This document shows, piece after piece, positions 1-7,350 of a DNA stretch of 37,774 bases (position 1 is its first letter; every line of letters begins with the position of its first letter). The DNA is from Paludibacter sp. (GTDB lineage Bacteria > Bacteroidota > Bacteroidia > Bacteroidales > Paludibacteraceae). The notes under the pieces were generated by a model, which worked only from the letters and a program-made list of their open reading frames with translations, was not told where the DNA came from and ran no database searches. Location of the stretch: the NCBI GenBank assembly GCA_028710895.1, contig JAQTTH010000027.1, positions 1-37,774 of the forward strand, given 5' to 3'. The translations under genes and the position numbers were made by a program.

Positions 1-126
1 GGTCGCTTTCTCCATAACTACTTTGTCTTCTCAACGATCGTTGAATCAAGCTCCTGCAACCGGGAATACGGTTCAACCGACGCTTCCTTGCTGGGTCTTT
101 CAGACCGCAGGAAGCATAAGTATTAG
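1..126 (+). other. Possible 3' end of an unidentified reading frame, or structured RNA
   Basis: Frame 1 is open from the window edge to a TAG at 124-126, giving 41 residues without a recognised motif. The same stretch also contains a nested hairpin: GCTTCCT (82-88) pairs with AGGAAGC (109-115), and inside it GGTCT (94-98) pairs with AGACC (102-106). It may be the tail of a gene or mobile element that begins outside the window, or a structured RNA end. I cannot identify it. Confidence 0.2.
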
Positions 127-140
127 GTGCAGTAATTTTT

Positions 141-1037
141 TTATGCATTAATTAATCGAATTGAAAGTCCACAGTTTGCATAAGCTTCACTGTAGACATC
201 TTTTATATTTGTTTCTTCTTTTGATAAATACATGTCTTGTAATTCAGTTGACTTTTCAATGAATCGAAGAGTATTTGCTTTAATGTCGACTCTTGTTCCA
301 AAATCAATTTTCTCAATGGTTTCAATCAGATTTTTGGTTCTGGTGTTCCTCCAATGTCTCGGCCAGTCTAATAAATTCATGTTAGTGTTAGACTTAGCCT
401 TTATGATTTCTTTATTTAGTTTTTTACAATTCTCATCTTCAACTTTTAAATAGTTGTCAAAAGTCAAGAAGAATCTTTTAGGAATAATTTGCTCTTCAAA
501 ACTTTTACAAAAAGTTGCACCTACAATATCTTGTATTTTCTCCAATTGTGTCGCTTCGACAATTGGTTTTCCAATGAATATATATTTGTCAAAGTCAAAA
601 TAGGCATTTCCACTACTTAATGCTCCTCTCAAAGGTAAATCTAGTTCAATTGAAGCACATATAATCTCATTACAAATATCTATAAATGGGTCACAAGGTT
701 TTGGAAATCCAATCCATTTAGCTGCGAAATGTACTTTTTCTATGCTTTCAATTTTTTTTGCAGGTTCCCAAGTTCTGTCAGCCCAAATTACAATAGAATC
801 GCTCCCATATATAATGTTCGTTTTGTAAAATACTCCAACATTGTCATCTAATGTTGCATATGAATTTTCCCCAAAACCAGTCGAAAGAATGTCTTTATAT
901 TTTTCGTTTATCGCAATAACAATTTCAGTGAGTTTTATGTACTTCTCTTTTATCTCAATTAGTCCTCCTTCTTTTGAGATTTTATTTGAAAACCCCAAAA
1001 TGTCTAAAAAGCAAACATTATAACCGTAGTTTATCAT
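141..1037 (-). CDS. Class III nucleotide cyclase-fold protein, lone gene
   Basis: A 298-residue soluble protein without signal peptide or membrane helix. Residues 8-180 show the layout of a class III adenylate/guanylate cyclase core: an aspartate in FLDILGF (D12), a second in GSDSIVIW (D80), the strand LRGALSSG (136-143) and IGKPIVEATQLEK (155-167) where cyclases carry the G-x-x-V-N-x-A-A-R segment. The two candidate metal aspartates are kept, but the Asn/Arg transition-state pair is not evident, so activity is uncertain. The C-terminal 120 residues are unassigned. It starts at an ATG and has its own likely promoter and a hairpin leader. It is AT-rich, unlike the M15 peptidase gene upstream. 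The family placement is recognition from motifs; the product nucleotide and role are unknown. Confidence 0.55.
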   Translation of the reverse strand: MINYGYNVCFLDILGFSNKISKEGGLIEIKEKYIKLTEIVIAINEKYKDILSTGFGENSYATLDDNVGVFYKTNIIYGSDSIVIWADRTWEPAKKIESIEKVHFAAKWIGFPKPCDPFIDICNEIICASIELDLPLRGALSSGNAYFDFDKYIFIGKPIVEATQLEKIQDIVGATFCKSFEEQIIPKRFFLTFDNYLKVEDENCKKLNKEIIKAKSNTNMNLLDWPRHWRNTRTKNLIETIEKIDFGTRVDIKANTLRFIEKSTELQDMYLSKEETNIKDVYSEAYANCGLSIRLINA

Positions 1038-1118
1038 CTTCGTCTATTTTTTTATTATTGCACTTAACAAGAATATATGCGCATCTACACATATATCCCT
1101 TATATAATTTATTATTTT

Positions 1119-1155
1119 ACAGCACATATCCTCCAACTATTGGAATATGTGCTGT
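1119..1155 (-). promoter_or_regulatory. Leader hairpin upstream of the cyclase-fold gene
   Basis: ACAGCACATAT (1119-1129) is perfectly complementary to ATATGTGCTGT (1145-1155), with an inner CCAA/TTGG pair (1133-1136 and 1140-1143). No run of T follows on the minus strand, so it is a weak terminator candidate for the peptidase gene. If the -7 box at 1173-1180 is used, this hairpin lies near the 5' end of the mRNA. It may alternatively be a palindromic dispersed repeat. Confidence 0.45.
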
Positions 1156-1172
1156 TGTGTTTTAACGACTTG

Positions 1173-1180
1173 CAAATATA
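1173..1180 (-). promoter_or_regulatory. Candidate -7 box for the cyclase-fold gene
   Basis: On the minus strand this reads TATATTTG, a full match to the Bacteroidota TAnnTTTG box. The upstream -33 TTTG is not well placed, since the nearest copies are too close or too far. The implied leader to the ATG at 1037 is about 130 nt. Confidence 0.35.
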
Positions 1181-1288
1181 CAAATACATTTCAAACAATT
1201 AACCTAATTGGCAAAATAATTTTATGTAAAGTAGTATTTTCTTTGAAAGCTAAGCGTACTCATACTCAGCGCCGTTATTCAATGGAAA

Positions 1289-1720
1289 TTAATAGGATTC
1301 ATATTTCTTCTTCCCTCCCACTACTTTCATTCTCAGTACCTGTTTTCGGTTATTGGCTTCGCGGAAGCTAACATGTACCCAGTCGGGTTGGTGGTTGTCG
1401 CCGCCTTCCCATATCAGTTGGTCAAAGGGTAAGTGTTGGCGTATAAGTTGGAAGATGGCCGCGTTGTCGGCAGCATCCAGGTCGGCAGCTTCGCCGGTGC
1501 AATGTTGTGAGTTGGTTGCGCCACCAATGGCGCTGTTTACTGCCGCCGAGCGGAAACCTGAGTTGACACAAATCTGATGTCCGTACATATTGCGCAGAGG
1601 TTGTAGTACGCTTGTAACAAGGGCCTGCAAACGGGCAATTTCTGCTTCAGTTGGCAGGTTTGGCAAGTGGGTATTTGTGATTGTCAGTTCTTGTAATGTG
1701 AAATTTTTAGATAGTTGCAT
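1289..1720 (-). CDS. Peptidase M15-type D-Ala-D-Ala carboxypeptidase / endolysin-like
   Basis: A 143-residue protein of the M15A zinc peptidase family, which cleaves peptidoglycan stem peptides. The zinc ligands are visible in order: H73 and D80 in SQHCTGEAAD, and H116 in WVHVS. The arginine-containing SGFRS loop (54-58) precedes them. There is no signal peptide, so it resembles short cytoplasmic or phage-endolysin-like members that need another route to the wall. The N-terminal LSKNFTLQELT is typical of the family. Base composition is more balanced than in the AT-rich genes on both sides, and it resembles the 211-aa and DUF6261 genes nearby. Those three may form one resident locus. Confidence 0.85.
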   Translation of the reverse strand: MQLSKNFTLQELTITNTHLPNLPTEAEIARLQALVTSVLQPLRNMYGHQICVNSGFRSAAVNSAIGGATNSQHCTGEAADLDAADNAAIFQLIRQHLPFDQLIWEGGDNHQPDWVHVSFREANNRKQVLRMKVVGGKKKYESY

Positions 1721-1756
1721 TTTATTTTTACGGTTGGGGATGAAATATTAATTGGA

Positions 1757-1888
1757 CGTGTAGGGACAGGTCGTGACCTGTCCACAAATAAATATCGATA
1801 CATGTAAATAGGATTGTCCATGCATCCATACACATATTATCCTGATTTGTATTCCGGACAATCGGACAGGTCGCGACCTGTCCCTACG
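1757..1888. repeat. Inverted pair of REP-like palindromes
   Basis: Two copies of a self-complementary motif containing GACAGGTCGYGACCTGTC lie at about 1757-1783 and 1864-1888 in opposite orientation. Both carry GTAGG on the outer side of the pair. Each copy can form its own hairpin and the two can pair with each other. The arrangement resembles bacterial REP doublets in an intergenic region. Confidence 0.75.
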
Positions 1889-1891
1889 CAA

Positions 1892-2527
1892 TCAAAATCC
1901 AAATATGGTATAATCCACCTTCATGTTTCCGGTGGCATCGGGTACGTTTTGCATGTCGCGTTTGCCGTAAGGGTAATGTTCCTGTCGGGTGAAGGAGGTG
2001 AGCAGCAAGCCCAGTTGTCGGTCGTGTGCATTCATGCAGAGTTTCAATATTGATTCTGCCACCAGCGTTGTAAGGGTGCTTACGGCAGCCGTTACCGGAC
2101 TGGCTGCACTTGCCAACAAGCCAATAGTACCTACCAGTTTGGTGAGGTTTTGCTCGGTGAGTATCTGTGATAGCAGGGTGGCATTGTCGATAGTCTGTTG
2201 ATTCGATTTTACGGCCAGCAGCATCCAGTTTACGCTTTCGGGTATAGTGTCCGCCACAAATACGTTGTAGCCCGTATCACCAAAGAATATCAGCTGATTA
2301 TCTTTCACCCGCTGTATTTCGGGCAGTACCCGCGAACTGACAACCCGGGCCACTGCCTGCGATACCAGTTCTCTTTTCTGAACAGTATCCGTTGTGCGGA
2401 AAAACTCGTTTATCATCGGGAAATCGGCTTCGCCCAGCGTAACGAAACTCATTAGTTGTACTTCGCTCATACCCAGCAAAGCTCCGTTGCTGTATATGCG
2501 CAGTTTGTTTAGTCGTAGGTAAAACAT
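1892..2527 (-). CDS. Uncharacterised 211-aa protein
   Basis: I do not recognise a named domain. The protein has no signal peptide. Residues about 145-170 are hydrophobic and small-residue rich (IGLLASAASPVTAAVSTL), which may be a buried helix or weak membrane segment. The C-terminal third (HYPYGKRDMQNVPDATGN) looks like a conserved signature. The N-terminal half reads like a beta-rich domain followed by helices. It lies 171 bases upstream of the M15 peptidase gene on the same strand, separated by REP-like palindromes, and shares that gene's base composition. A role linked to the peptidase and to the DUF6261 gene at 8.4 kb is only inferred from context. Confidence 0.6.
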   Translation of the reverse strand: MFYLRLNKLRIYSNGALLGMSEVQLMSFVTLGEADFPMINEFFRTTDTVQKRELVSQAVARVVSSRVLPEIQRVKDNQLIFFGDTGYNVFVADTIPESVNWMLLAVKSNQQTIDNATLLSQILTEQNLTKLVGTIGLLASAASPVTAAVSTLTTLVAESILKLCMNAHDRQLGLLLTSFTRQEHYPYGKRDMQNVPDATGNMKVDYTIFGF

Positions 2528-2570
2528 TTTTTAATTGAAAATGAAAAATGGATAATGGATAGCAGAAAAC

Positions 2571-2608
2571 AAATCGAGGTTTGACAACAATATAAATTAC
2601 CAAACCTC
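2571..2608 (-). terminator. Hairpin after the small zinc-ribbon gene
   Basis: GAGGTTTG (2576-2583) pairs with CAAACCTC (2601-2608) around a 17-nt loop. On the minus strand it is followed by GATTTGTTTTC. It sits just after the stop of the 43-aa gene, so it is a plausible terminator for the small-gene cluster. Confidence 0.4.
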
Positions 2609-2618
2609 TCTTTTAAAT

Positions 2619-2750
2619 TTACCTGAAGTTGGTGTGACCACATTTTGGACATGGTGGTAAGGTATCCGTAGTATCATCTAATGTGACCGACTGACCACAA
2701 TTAGTACAATAATAAGTTCCTTTACCCGGTTTTTGACCTGTGCTTGGCAT
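2619..2750 (-). CDS. 43-aa zinc-ribbon protein
   Basis: This short gene encodes 43 residues from an ATG at 2748-2750 to a TAA at 2619-2621. It has two CxxC knuckles, C15/C18 (YYCTNCG) and C34/C37 (PPCPKCG), spaced as in a rubredoxin-like zinc ribbon, with a basic glycine-rich start. It is expected to bind one zinc ion. Similar tiny zinc ribbons occur as stand-alone proteins of unknown function. It is the last of four small genes on this strand (2.6-4.0 kb) and is followed by a hairpin that may end transcription. The regular cysteine spacing is the main evidence that it is real. Confidence 0.7.
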   Translation of the reverse strand: MPSTGQKPGKGTYYCTNCGQSVTLDDTTDTLPPCPKCGHTNFR

Positions 2751-2816
2751 GTTATTGATTATTTAATGAATAAAACTCCTTCAACATAAGACATGGAGGA
2801 TTGTCTTTATATAAAG

Positions 2817-3257
2817 TTATAACCAAACCTTGACCCCACCATGATGAGAACAAGTACCTCTCCGACTCTGGCTAAAGCTATAGGTTCCATCCCAACACAG
2901 TGCAGTAGCTCCAGCAGGGGCAGAATTATAATGGGTTGGTGATTGAATTATTTTTCCGGCAGAGTTTTTATAATGTTTTACATGAGCGCCAGTACTAACA
3001 TAAGACGGTTTTGATTTAGTCAGGTGCTTTGAATATACATATCCCGTATGACCCTGATACGAAACAAGTATCCATTCACAATCGCAATCTTCAGCCATTG
3101 AAACTGCGGTTCCCTTAGGTATAACCGTAATGACATTTGACCACGAATTAGCATCTTCTCTTAGATTGAGCCTGACAGATGTGTATTTTACGCCACTCTG
3201 AGCAAAACCGGACAGAACAATTGATAATTGTAATAGTATAAATAAGAATCTTTTCAT
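2817..3257 (-). CDS. Secreted SH3b plus DUF3761 protein
   Basis: A 146-residue exported protein. Residues 1-20 are a signal peptide ending near GFAQ. Residues about 24-80 look like a bacterial SH3 domain (VRLNLREDANSWSNVITVIP, then WILVSYQGHTGYVYSKHL), a fold that often binds cell-wall peptides or metals. The C-terminus, with ATALCWDGTYSFSQSRRGTC then SHHGGVKVWL, matches the DUF3761 signature of paired cysteines and histidines. It probably acts in the periplasm or at the surface. It lies between the zinc-ribbon gene and the lipoprotein gene on the same strand, with gaps of 66 and 41 bases. Its target is unknown. Confidence 0.8.
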   Translation of the reverse strand: MKRFLFILLQLSIVLSGFAQSGVKYTSVRLNLREDANSWSNVITVIPKGTAVSMAEDCDCEWILVSYQGHTGYVYSKHLTKSKPSYVSTGAHVKHYKNSAGKIIQSPTHYNSAPAGATALCWDGTYSFSQSRRGTCSHHGGVKVWL

Positions 3258-3298
3258 GGTACTAATGCTGTTTTATTGGTTATTACATCTAAGTTTTT

Positions 3299-3757
3299 TT
3301 AATACTCAACCGTGCGATACTTTATTACTTCTTTGGTTTCGGTTATGGTGGGTGCATTTATACCCCAATCATCCACCTGAACATTGGTTTCAAAACTAAA
3401 GGGGTTTATCTCTTTTTCCTGCGATATCCTGGCTGATTCACCCGACTTTATGAATTTCTCAGTAGCGAATTCAACCGTATTACCTTGTGATGAAAGCGTG
3501 GCATGAAACTTAAAAACACCATCGTGTTCGCTTGTATTAGTCACATCGCAAAACACCTTTAGCCTCGGGTTTGTACCAAACAAAACTGCACCACCTTGCC
3601 TCTGATGATACATTTTATTTTCTGGCACATAATACGTCAGCGTTATTTGTGTTTTCTCAATTTCGGTATAAGGTTCTTGTCTTGTTCGTTTTGCGCAAGA
3701 TTGCAGAAAGACGAAAGAACTAACAAGTAAAAGTATCAGATAATGATTTGTATTCAT
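3299..3757 (-). CDS. Uncharacterised lipoprotein
   Basis: A protein of 152 residues when started at the ATG at 3755-3757, which places a signal sequence directly at the N-terminus with a lipobox (FLQSC, Cys 21). An upstream in-frame ATG at 3802 would overlap the preceding gene and add 15 residues before the signal, so I prefer the shorter form. The mature part is beta-rich (TQITLTYYVPE, FKFHATLSSQGNTVEFATEKF), resembling an immunoglobulin-like or transthyretin-like domain, but no family is certain. It follows the preceding small lipoprotein gene by 13 bases, which suggests cotranscription. Confidence 0.65.
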   Translation of the reverse strand: MNTNHYLILLLVSSFVFLQSCAKRTRQEPYTEIEKTQITLTYYVPENKMYHQRQGGAVLFGTNPRLKVFCDVTNTSEHDGVFKFHATLSSQGNTVEFATEKFIKSGESARISQEKEINPFSFETNVQVDDWGINAPTITETKEVIKYRTVEY

Positions 3758-3770
3758 ATTAATGCAATAA

Positions 3771-4001
3771 TTAGTTACAATTACAATAAGACCGATCAAC
3801 ATATGTCTTGTTGCTGTTACTATTTATGTAATAGCAACCTCCTTGGGGTCCAGCGTAAAGTTGGTGTCCATTATAGGTTCCACAGTTAGTTTGATAATTG
3901 CTCGTACCAACATCCTCATAAGTGGAGCAAGCTGTTAGCAACAATACAATAATTGAAATGTAGCTCCATAAAATCATTTTATATTTTCTTCTCATTTTCA
4001 T
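3771..4001 (-). CDS. Small lipoprotein with PBCV-type basic adaptor motif
   Basis: A protein of 76 residues from the ATG at 3999-4001. The frame extends upstream only to a TTG. A short basic start and a hydrophobic stretch lead to a lipobox (LLLTAC), so the protein is probably a lipoprotein. The mature part is short, with four cysteines. It contains GPQGGCYYINSNSNKTYVD, which resembles the PBCV-specific basic adaptor domain (usual form GPRGGKYYI-x-NG-x-KTYV), a small module seen in viral and bacterial proteins. The role is unknown. It is the first gene of the four-gene run at 2.6-4.0 kb. Confidence 0.65.
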   Translation of the reverse strand: MKMRRKYKMILWSYISIIVLLLTACSTYEDVGTSNYQTNCGTYNGHQLYAGPQGGCYYINSNSNKTYVDRSYCNCN

Positions 4002-4036
4002 CTTTGCTTCCAAGTCTATCAACTATACCAATGTGT

Positions 4037-4085
4037 TTTGTTCAAGTTTAACGAAGTATAATCCATCCCGCTGATGCGCATATTA
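4037..4085. repeat. Degenerate half of a dispersed palindromic element
   Basis: GTTCAAGTTTAACGAAG and the following TATAATCC resemble one end of the structured repeats at 35.3 and 36.9 kb (GTTCAAGTTTAGCGAAGC followed by GTAATCC on their minus strand). Only this half is recognisable. It lies directly after the cyclase gene, between it and the next small gene. Confidence 0.4.
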
Positions 4086-4094
4086 AACAAATCC

Positions 4095-4781
4095 TCAACC
4101 TCTCCAATTGACAAAATGATCATCAAACTTCAATAAGCTTTCCCAGTCAACAAATAATTCTCTATAAATAATATCTTGAATCATATTTTTCGTATCTTTT
4201 GGTAATAGTTTATTGGGTTCAGAAGCTGTTAGAAAGGACTTATATTCTTTTAGTATTTCTTCAAAATGATTGTAAGCTTCTTCCTGAATGTATATATTAG
4301 AGGTTGCGGAACGAACTGACATTATTCTTGCTAGCTGATCAATGGAAGAACCAAGAAAATCCTCATTAGCTCTTATTAACTTTTTTGTAACTCCATAACT
4401 AAATCCGCATCTAATTTCAAAAGGAAAAACTTCTTTCGGCTGCGTTAATTTTAGATTTAAAGAAATCTGATTGATAAGAATAACGCTCTCAATCAGAGGC
4501 CTTAAACTATCAGCTGCTAATAAAACAGCATCGCCCATTTCTTTAATAAGTCTAACTTGATTATTGGCTGAAATAACATTTTTGATTAATGTGAAAAATG
4601 TTTCACCTCTAACATAACCAAGTTTTGGTCCATTTAACAATCTGTAATTTGAGCTATTTACTAAATCAATCATGCACCACACTCTAGTGTCATCTGCCAA
4701 TACGGAATAATTTTTTAAAAAATTTTCTTGCATGCCTTCTATTGAGGCTTGTAACTTTGTAATAATAAAGTTTAATTTCAT
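4095..4781 (-). CDS. Class III nucleotide cyclase, possibly Pycsar-like
   Basis: A soluble protein of 228 residues with a recognisable class III cyclase domain. Visible elements in order are the first metal aspartate in CMIDLVNSS (D39), the substrate lysine and second aspartate in IKEMGDAVLL (K80, D84), the strand FEIRCGFSYG (121-130), and DFLGSSIDQLARI (141-153). In the last motif the usual transition-state Asn is replaced by D148 while R152 is kept. This makes catalysis plausible but with altered chemistry or substrate. Short, stand-alone cyclases of this type include the cytidylate and uridylate cyclases of Pycsar antiphage systems. That identity is inference: no adjacent Pycsar TM or TIR effector is seen. 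It starts 11 bases after the stop of the dGTPase-like gene, so the two are almost certainly one transcript. Confidence 0.7.
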   Translation of the reverse strand: MKLNFIITKLQASIEGMQENFLKNYSVLADDTRVWCMIDLVNSSNYRLLNGPKLGYVRGETFFTLIKNVISANNQVRLIKEMGDAVLLAADSLRPLIESVILINQISLNLKLTQPKEVFPFEIRCGFSYGVTKKLIRANEDFLGSSIDQLARIMSVRSATSNIYIQEEAYNHFEEILKEYKSFLTASEPNKLLPKDTKNMIQDIIYRELFVDWESLLKFDDHFVNWRG

Positions 4782-4792
4782 TTGTCTGTTGT

Positions 4793-6244
4793 TTAAAATG
4801 AATCCATTCCCACGAATGAAAATATTTCTTGATCGCTTAATTCAGAAAAAATATTTACGGTCGTTTGAATTCGATGAATATCGTTGTTCAATAATTCAGA
4901 GGCAACTTTTTTTTGTTCGTCATTCCACCCCTCAATGTTACCTTTGGTCTGTAGATATTTATTAAGGAACTCTCTATCTTTATAAATCAAATCTATACAA
5001 CCATCTGTAATAGTTGATAGCATTTTCTTTCTATGTAAAACTTTATTTTCATTGAAAACACGGTCTTGTAAGAATTTTTTGAAATGGCCTAAAATTTCTT
5101 TTCCTTCTTTGGATAATCCAATCGTGTAATCAGAGTCACCTTCTTTCAAAAGTATTTTACATTCTTTTCCATCTTTTCTATTTAAGATATTGCTAGAGTT
5201 GCTAATAAAATCATTGATAAAATATGAATATAGCTTTCCTGAATCTCCTTTAGACAATCCTTGCATTAATAATGTGGAATCATAGTTGTTTTGATCAAAT
5301 AAATCACGGAAAAGCCCTCGATTATTTGGATTCCCTAAAAGGATTGCAGTGTTTGAATCATTCAAATTCTCAATTACCCATGTAATATCATCAGCATACT
5401 GAACTACTAAAGATTCATATGATACATTGCTCCAATCTATTTTATGATATTCACTTGATGCTTTATGTATTTTCTGATTGTGTATAAATGAATCCTTGCC
5501 AAATGGTGCATTTAGAGAATGTCTCCAAACACCATACATTAATTCAGGTGAAAAAGAATTTCCTTGTGATTCGTTTGTATAAGGATTCATTGTCAGTAAC
5601 CAATATCCCTGTTTTCCACTTGTGTAGGCATCATCAACCTTTTGTCCAGTAGCATATGGAATATTTTCCAAAACCTCTGCTCTTACTTTGTCGCTCTTTA
5701 TGTTTCGTATCCAATGAGGATGATTTGGTAAATGTTTTTCATCAACAAATAAATTCTGAGATTTTGTGCTTTCATATGAATTTTCTCGTTTATCATACTC
5801 ATCAACTTTTTCTTTAATCCATTTAGATACTACATCTTTTGAAGCATGAATAAAAGGAAGTGCTCCTACTTTTGAGCCTAAAACAATTGCTTCTGCAAAA
5901 TCTTCATTCAATTTTAGTGCACGACAAATAGTTCTTGCAACCTGCATCATTCGCATTGTATGAGTAATGTAATTTCGAATAATCCTTTGACCTCCACCAT
6001 ACAGGATATGGTATCTTTCAGATTGCTTTCTAATTCCATTTGAATAAAGTATTCTGTCTCTTTGATGTTGAATGGGTGTTCTGTTATTTAATCTTAAATG
6101 CTCGACATCTTTTTTCCATATATCTGTATAGTATTTAAATAAATCACCTCCATCTACGAAAATATTGCTGTCAAAACTTTTCATAGCATAGGACCCAAGA
6201 TGTCCTTCAAGTTGATCAACTATATTTTTATAACTATCTGTCAT
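4793..6244 (-). CDS. dGTPase-like HD-fold protein with a degenerate HD motif
   Basis: A protein of 483 residues from the ATG at 6242-6244; the frame extends upstream only to a GTG. It follows the pattern of dNTP triphosphohydrolases: RDRILYSNGIRKQSERYHIL (62-81), then THTMRMMQVARTICRAL (94-110) with the first metal histidine H95, then LNEDFAEAIVLGSKVGALPF (112-131). In the family this last segment reads HD-x-G-x-P-P-F; here the HD pair is S124-K125. The late aspartate survives in YADDI (D285 or D286). Losing two of four metal ligands suggests a pseudoenzyme that may bind nucleotides without hydrolysing them. The region about 215-245 (YWLLTMNPYTNE to MYGVWRHSL) matches the family's substrate-lid area loosely. 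It is upstream of, and coupled to, the cyclase gene. Confidence 0.7.
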   Translation of the reverse strand: MTDSYKNIVDQLEGHLGSYAMKSFDSNIFVDGGDLFKYYTDIWKKDVEHLRLNNRTPIQHQRDRILYSNGIRKQSERYHILYGGGQRIIRNYITHTMRMMQVARTICRALKLNEDFAEAIVLGSKVGALPFIHASKDVVSKWIKEKVDEYDKRENSYESTKSQNLFVDEKHLPNHPHWIRNIKSDKVRAEVLENIPYATGQKVDDAYTSGKQGYWLLTMNPYTNESQGNSFSPELMYGVWRHSLNAPFGKDSFIHNQKIHKASSEYHKIDWSNVSYESLVVQYADDITWVIENLNDSNTAILLGNPNNRGLFRDLFDQNNYDSTLLMQGLSKGDSGKLYSYFINDFISNSSNILNRKDGKECKILLKEGDSDYTIGLSKEGKEILGHFKKFLQDRVFNENKVLHRKKMLSTITDGCIDLIYKDREFLNKYLQTKGNIEGWNDEQKKVASELLNNDIHRIQTTVNIFSELSDQEIFSFVGMDSF

Positions 6245-6381
6245 ATTGTTTATACTTAAATGTAAAATTAACAACACTCATAAAACTATGGTTCGGAAAC
6301 GTACCAGAACATATTGAATCAGATTAAAGACTAAACCGTACAAGTAGATTCACTCCAGCGAGTTTATAGTATTACATAGCA

Positions 6382-6684
6382 TTAGAGTGGGCATGTCCAA
6401 TACAATTTGTCACTTTTGTCAAGGTTGTTTGCCCAATTTAATGGTTGGAGGTTGTTTAAATCATCAGAACCACCATTTGCAACTGGATTAATATGATCAA
6501 TTTCCCAACCATGATCTGAACTTCTATTTCCATGTTCAGAGTATTTCATTACTTTACCACATTTATCCCATCTCCAAACTTCAGAAGAGTAATTTGGAAT
6601 AATCCTTCCTTTATTCCATACTAACTTTTTCATTGTTTCCGACCAGCTATTGCCATTACGATCAGTGTTGTGACGTCTTACCAT
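6382..6684 (-). CDS. Stand-alone HNH endonuclease
   Basis: A protein of 100 residues with an HNH nuclease core in its C-terminal half: WEIDHINPVANGGSDDLNNLQPLNWANNLDKSD (about 60-92, with breaks between motifs). The DH pair and the Asn of NLQPL are clear. The position that is often His in LQPLHW is Asn here, a frequent variant. A single CG-x-V motif (WDKCGKVM) stands where paired zinc cysteines are common. HNH proteins of this size act as nicking or double-strand DNases in phages, homing elements and defence islands. It lies 137 bases upstream of the dGTPase-like gene and 102 bases after the membrane-protein gene. No partner is obvious. Confidence 0.8.
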   Translation of the reverse strand: MVRRHNTDRNGNSWSETMKKLVWNKGRIIPNYSSEVWRWDKCGKVMKYSEHGNRSSDHGWEIDHINPVANGGSDDLNNLQPLNWANNLDKSDKLYWTCPL

Positions 6685-6786
6685 AATTCTTAGAATAATT
6701 AATTTATTTCAAAAAGATACTTTCTACACTACAGTCAGACTACGATTACTAGTGTTCGTAGAACCACGACAGCGAGTGAAATATTA

Positions 6787-7350
6787 CTACTTATCATCAG
6801 TTTTTGAAACTTTCTTGTTTATCAGATAATGTTGATATTGGCTATAATTGAATATGATTAATACCAAATCTTTGATCATAAATGTTACATATAACAATCC
6901 AAACATCAAAATGATGATTGTAAAAATATTTACACTCGAAATCAAAAACTCGTTTTCACATGTCAGATTTGCAACAATAGCATATTTTACAAGAAATGCA
7001 AAAATCAATAATAACATTTGCATTAACAATGAAATAGAGAACACCGTACTTATTTTTTGATAAAGTGTTATTTCTTTATCTTTTTGTTTCGCGATTATTG
7101 TTATATTACCAAATCCAATTAAAAGAGCATAACCACTCAAAACAAAACCAAGTAGATTGGGAATAATTGACAAAATCATATTATCAATTATTTCTAAAAG
7201 TTTAATGTCTGGTTCTTTTGAAATTAAACAAATAGGAATAACAATCAAAATACTTATTATTAACGGAAGGATACAACCATCTAATAATAATTTCCATTTA
7301 TATAGTTTAAGTAAGGCAGAGAAGCCAAACAAATTACTTTTGGAGCCCAT
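6787..7350 (-). CDS. Four-helix membrane protein paired with the DUF4747-like gene
   Basis: A protein of 187 residues with four predicted membrane helices at about 25-43, 61-82, 102-127 and 136-158, and short charged ends. The second helix carries NLLGFVLSGYALLIGFG, glycine-rich as in small channel or effector membrane proteins, but no named family is certain. Its start lies inside the preceding gene (17-base overlap), so translation is probably coupled and the two products may form a complex. In defence islands, small multi-helix proteins next to a soluble sensor often act as membrane-disrupting effectors. That role is inference here. It could also be an unrelated membrane protein. Confidence 0.6.
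   Translation of the reverse strand: MGSKSNLFGFSALLKLYKWKLLLDGCILPLIISILIVIPICLISKEPDIKLLEIIDNMILSIIPNLLGFVLSGYALLIGFGNITIIAKQKDKEITLYQKISTVFSISLLMQMLLLIFAFLVKYAIVANLTCENEFLISSVNIFTIIILMFGLLYVTFMIKDLVLIIFNYSQYQHYLINKKVSKTDDK

Noticed and set aside
2298-2603. 101-aa minus-strand frame
   Set aside because: It overlaps the 211-aa gene in another frame on the same strand, lacks a recognisable domain and extends into an intergenic hairpin.
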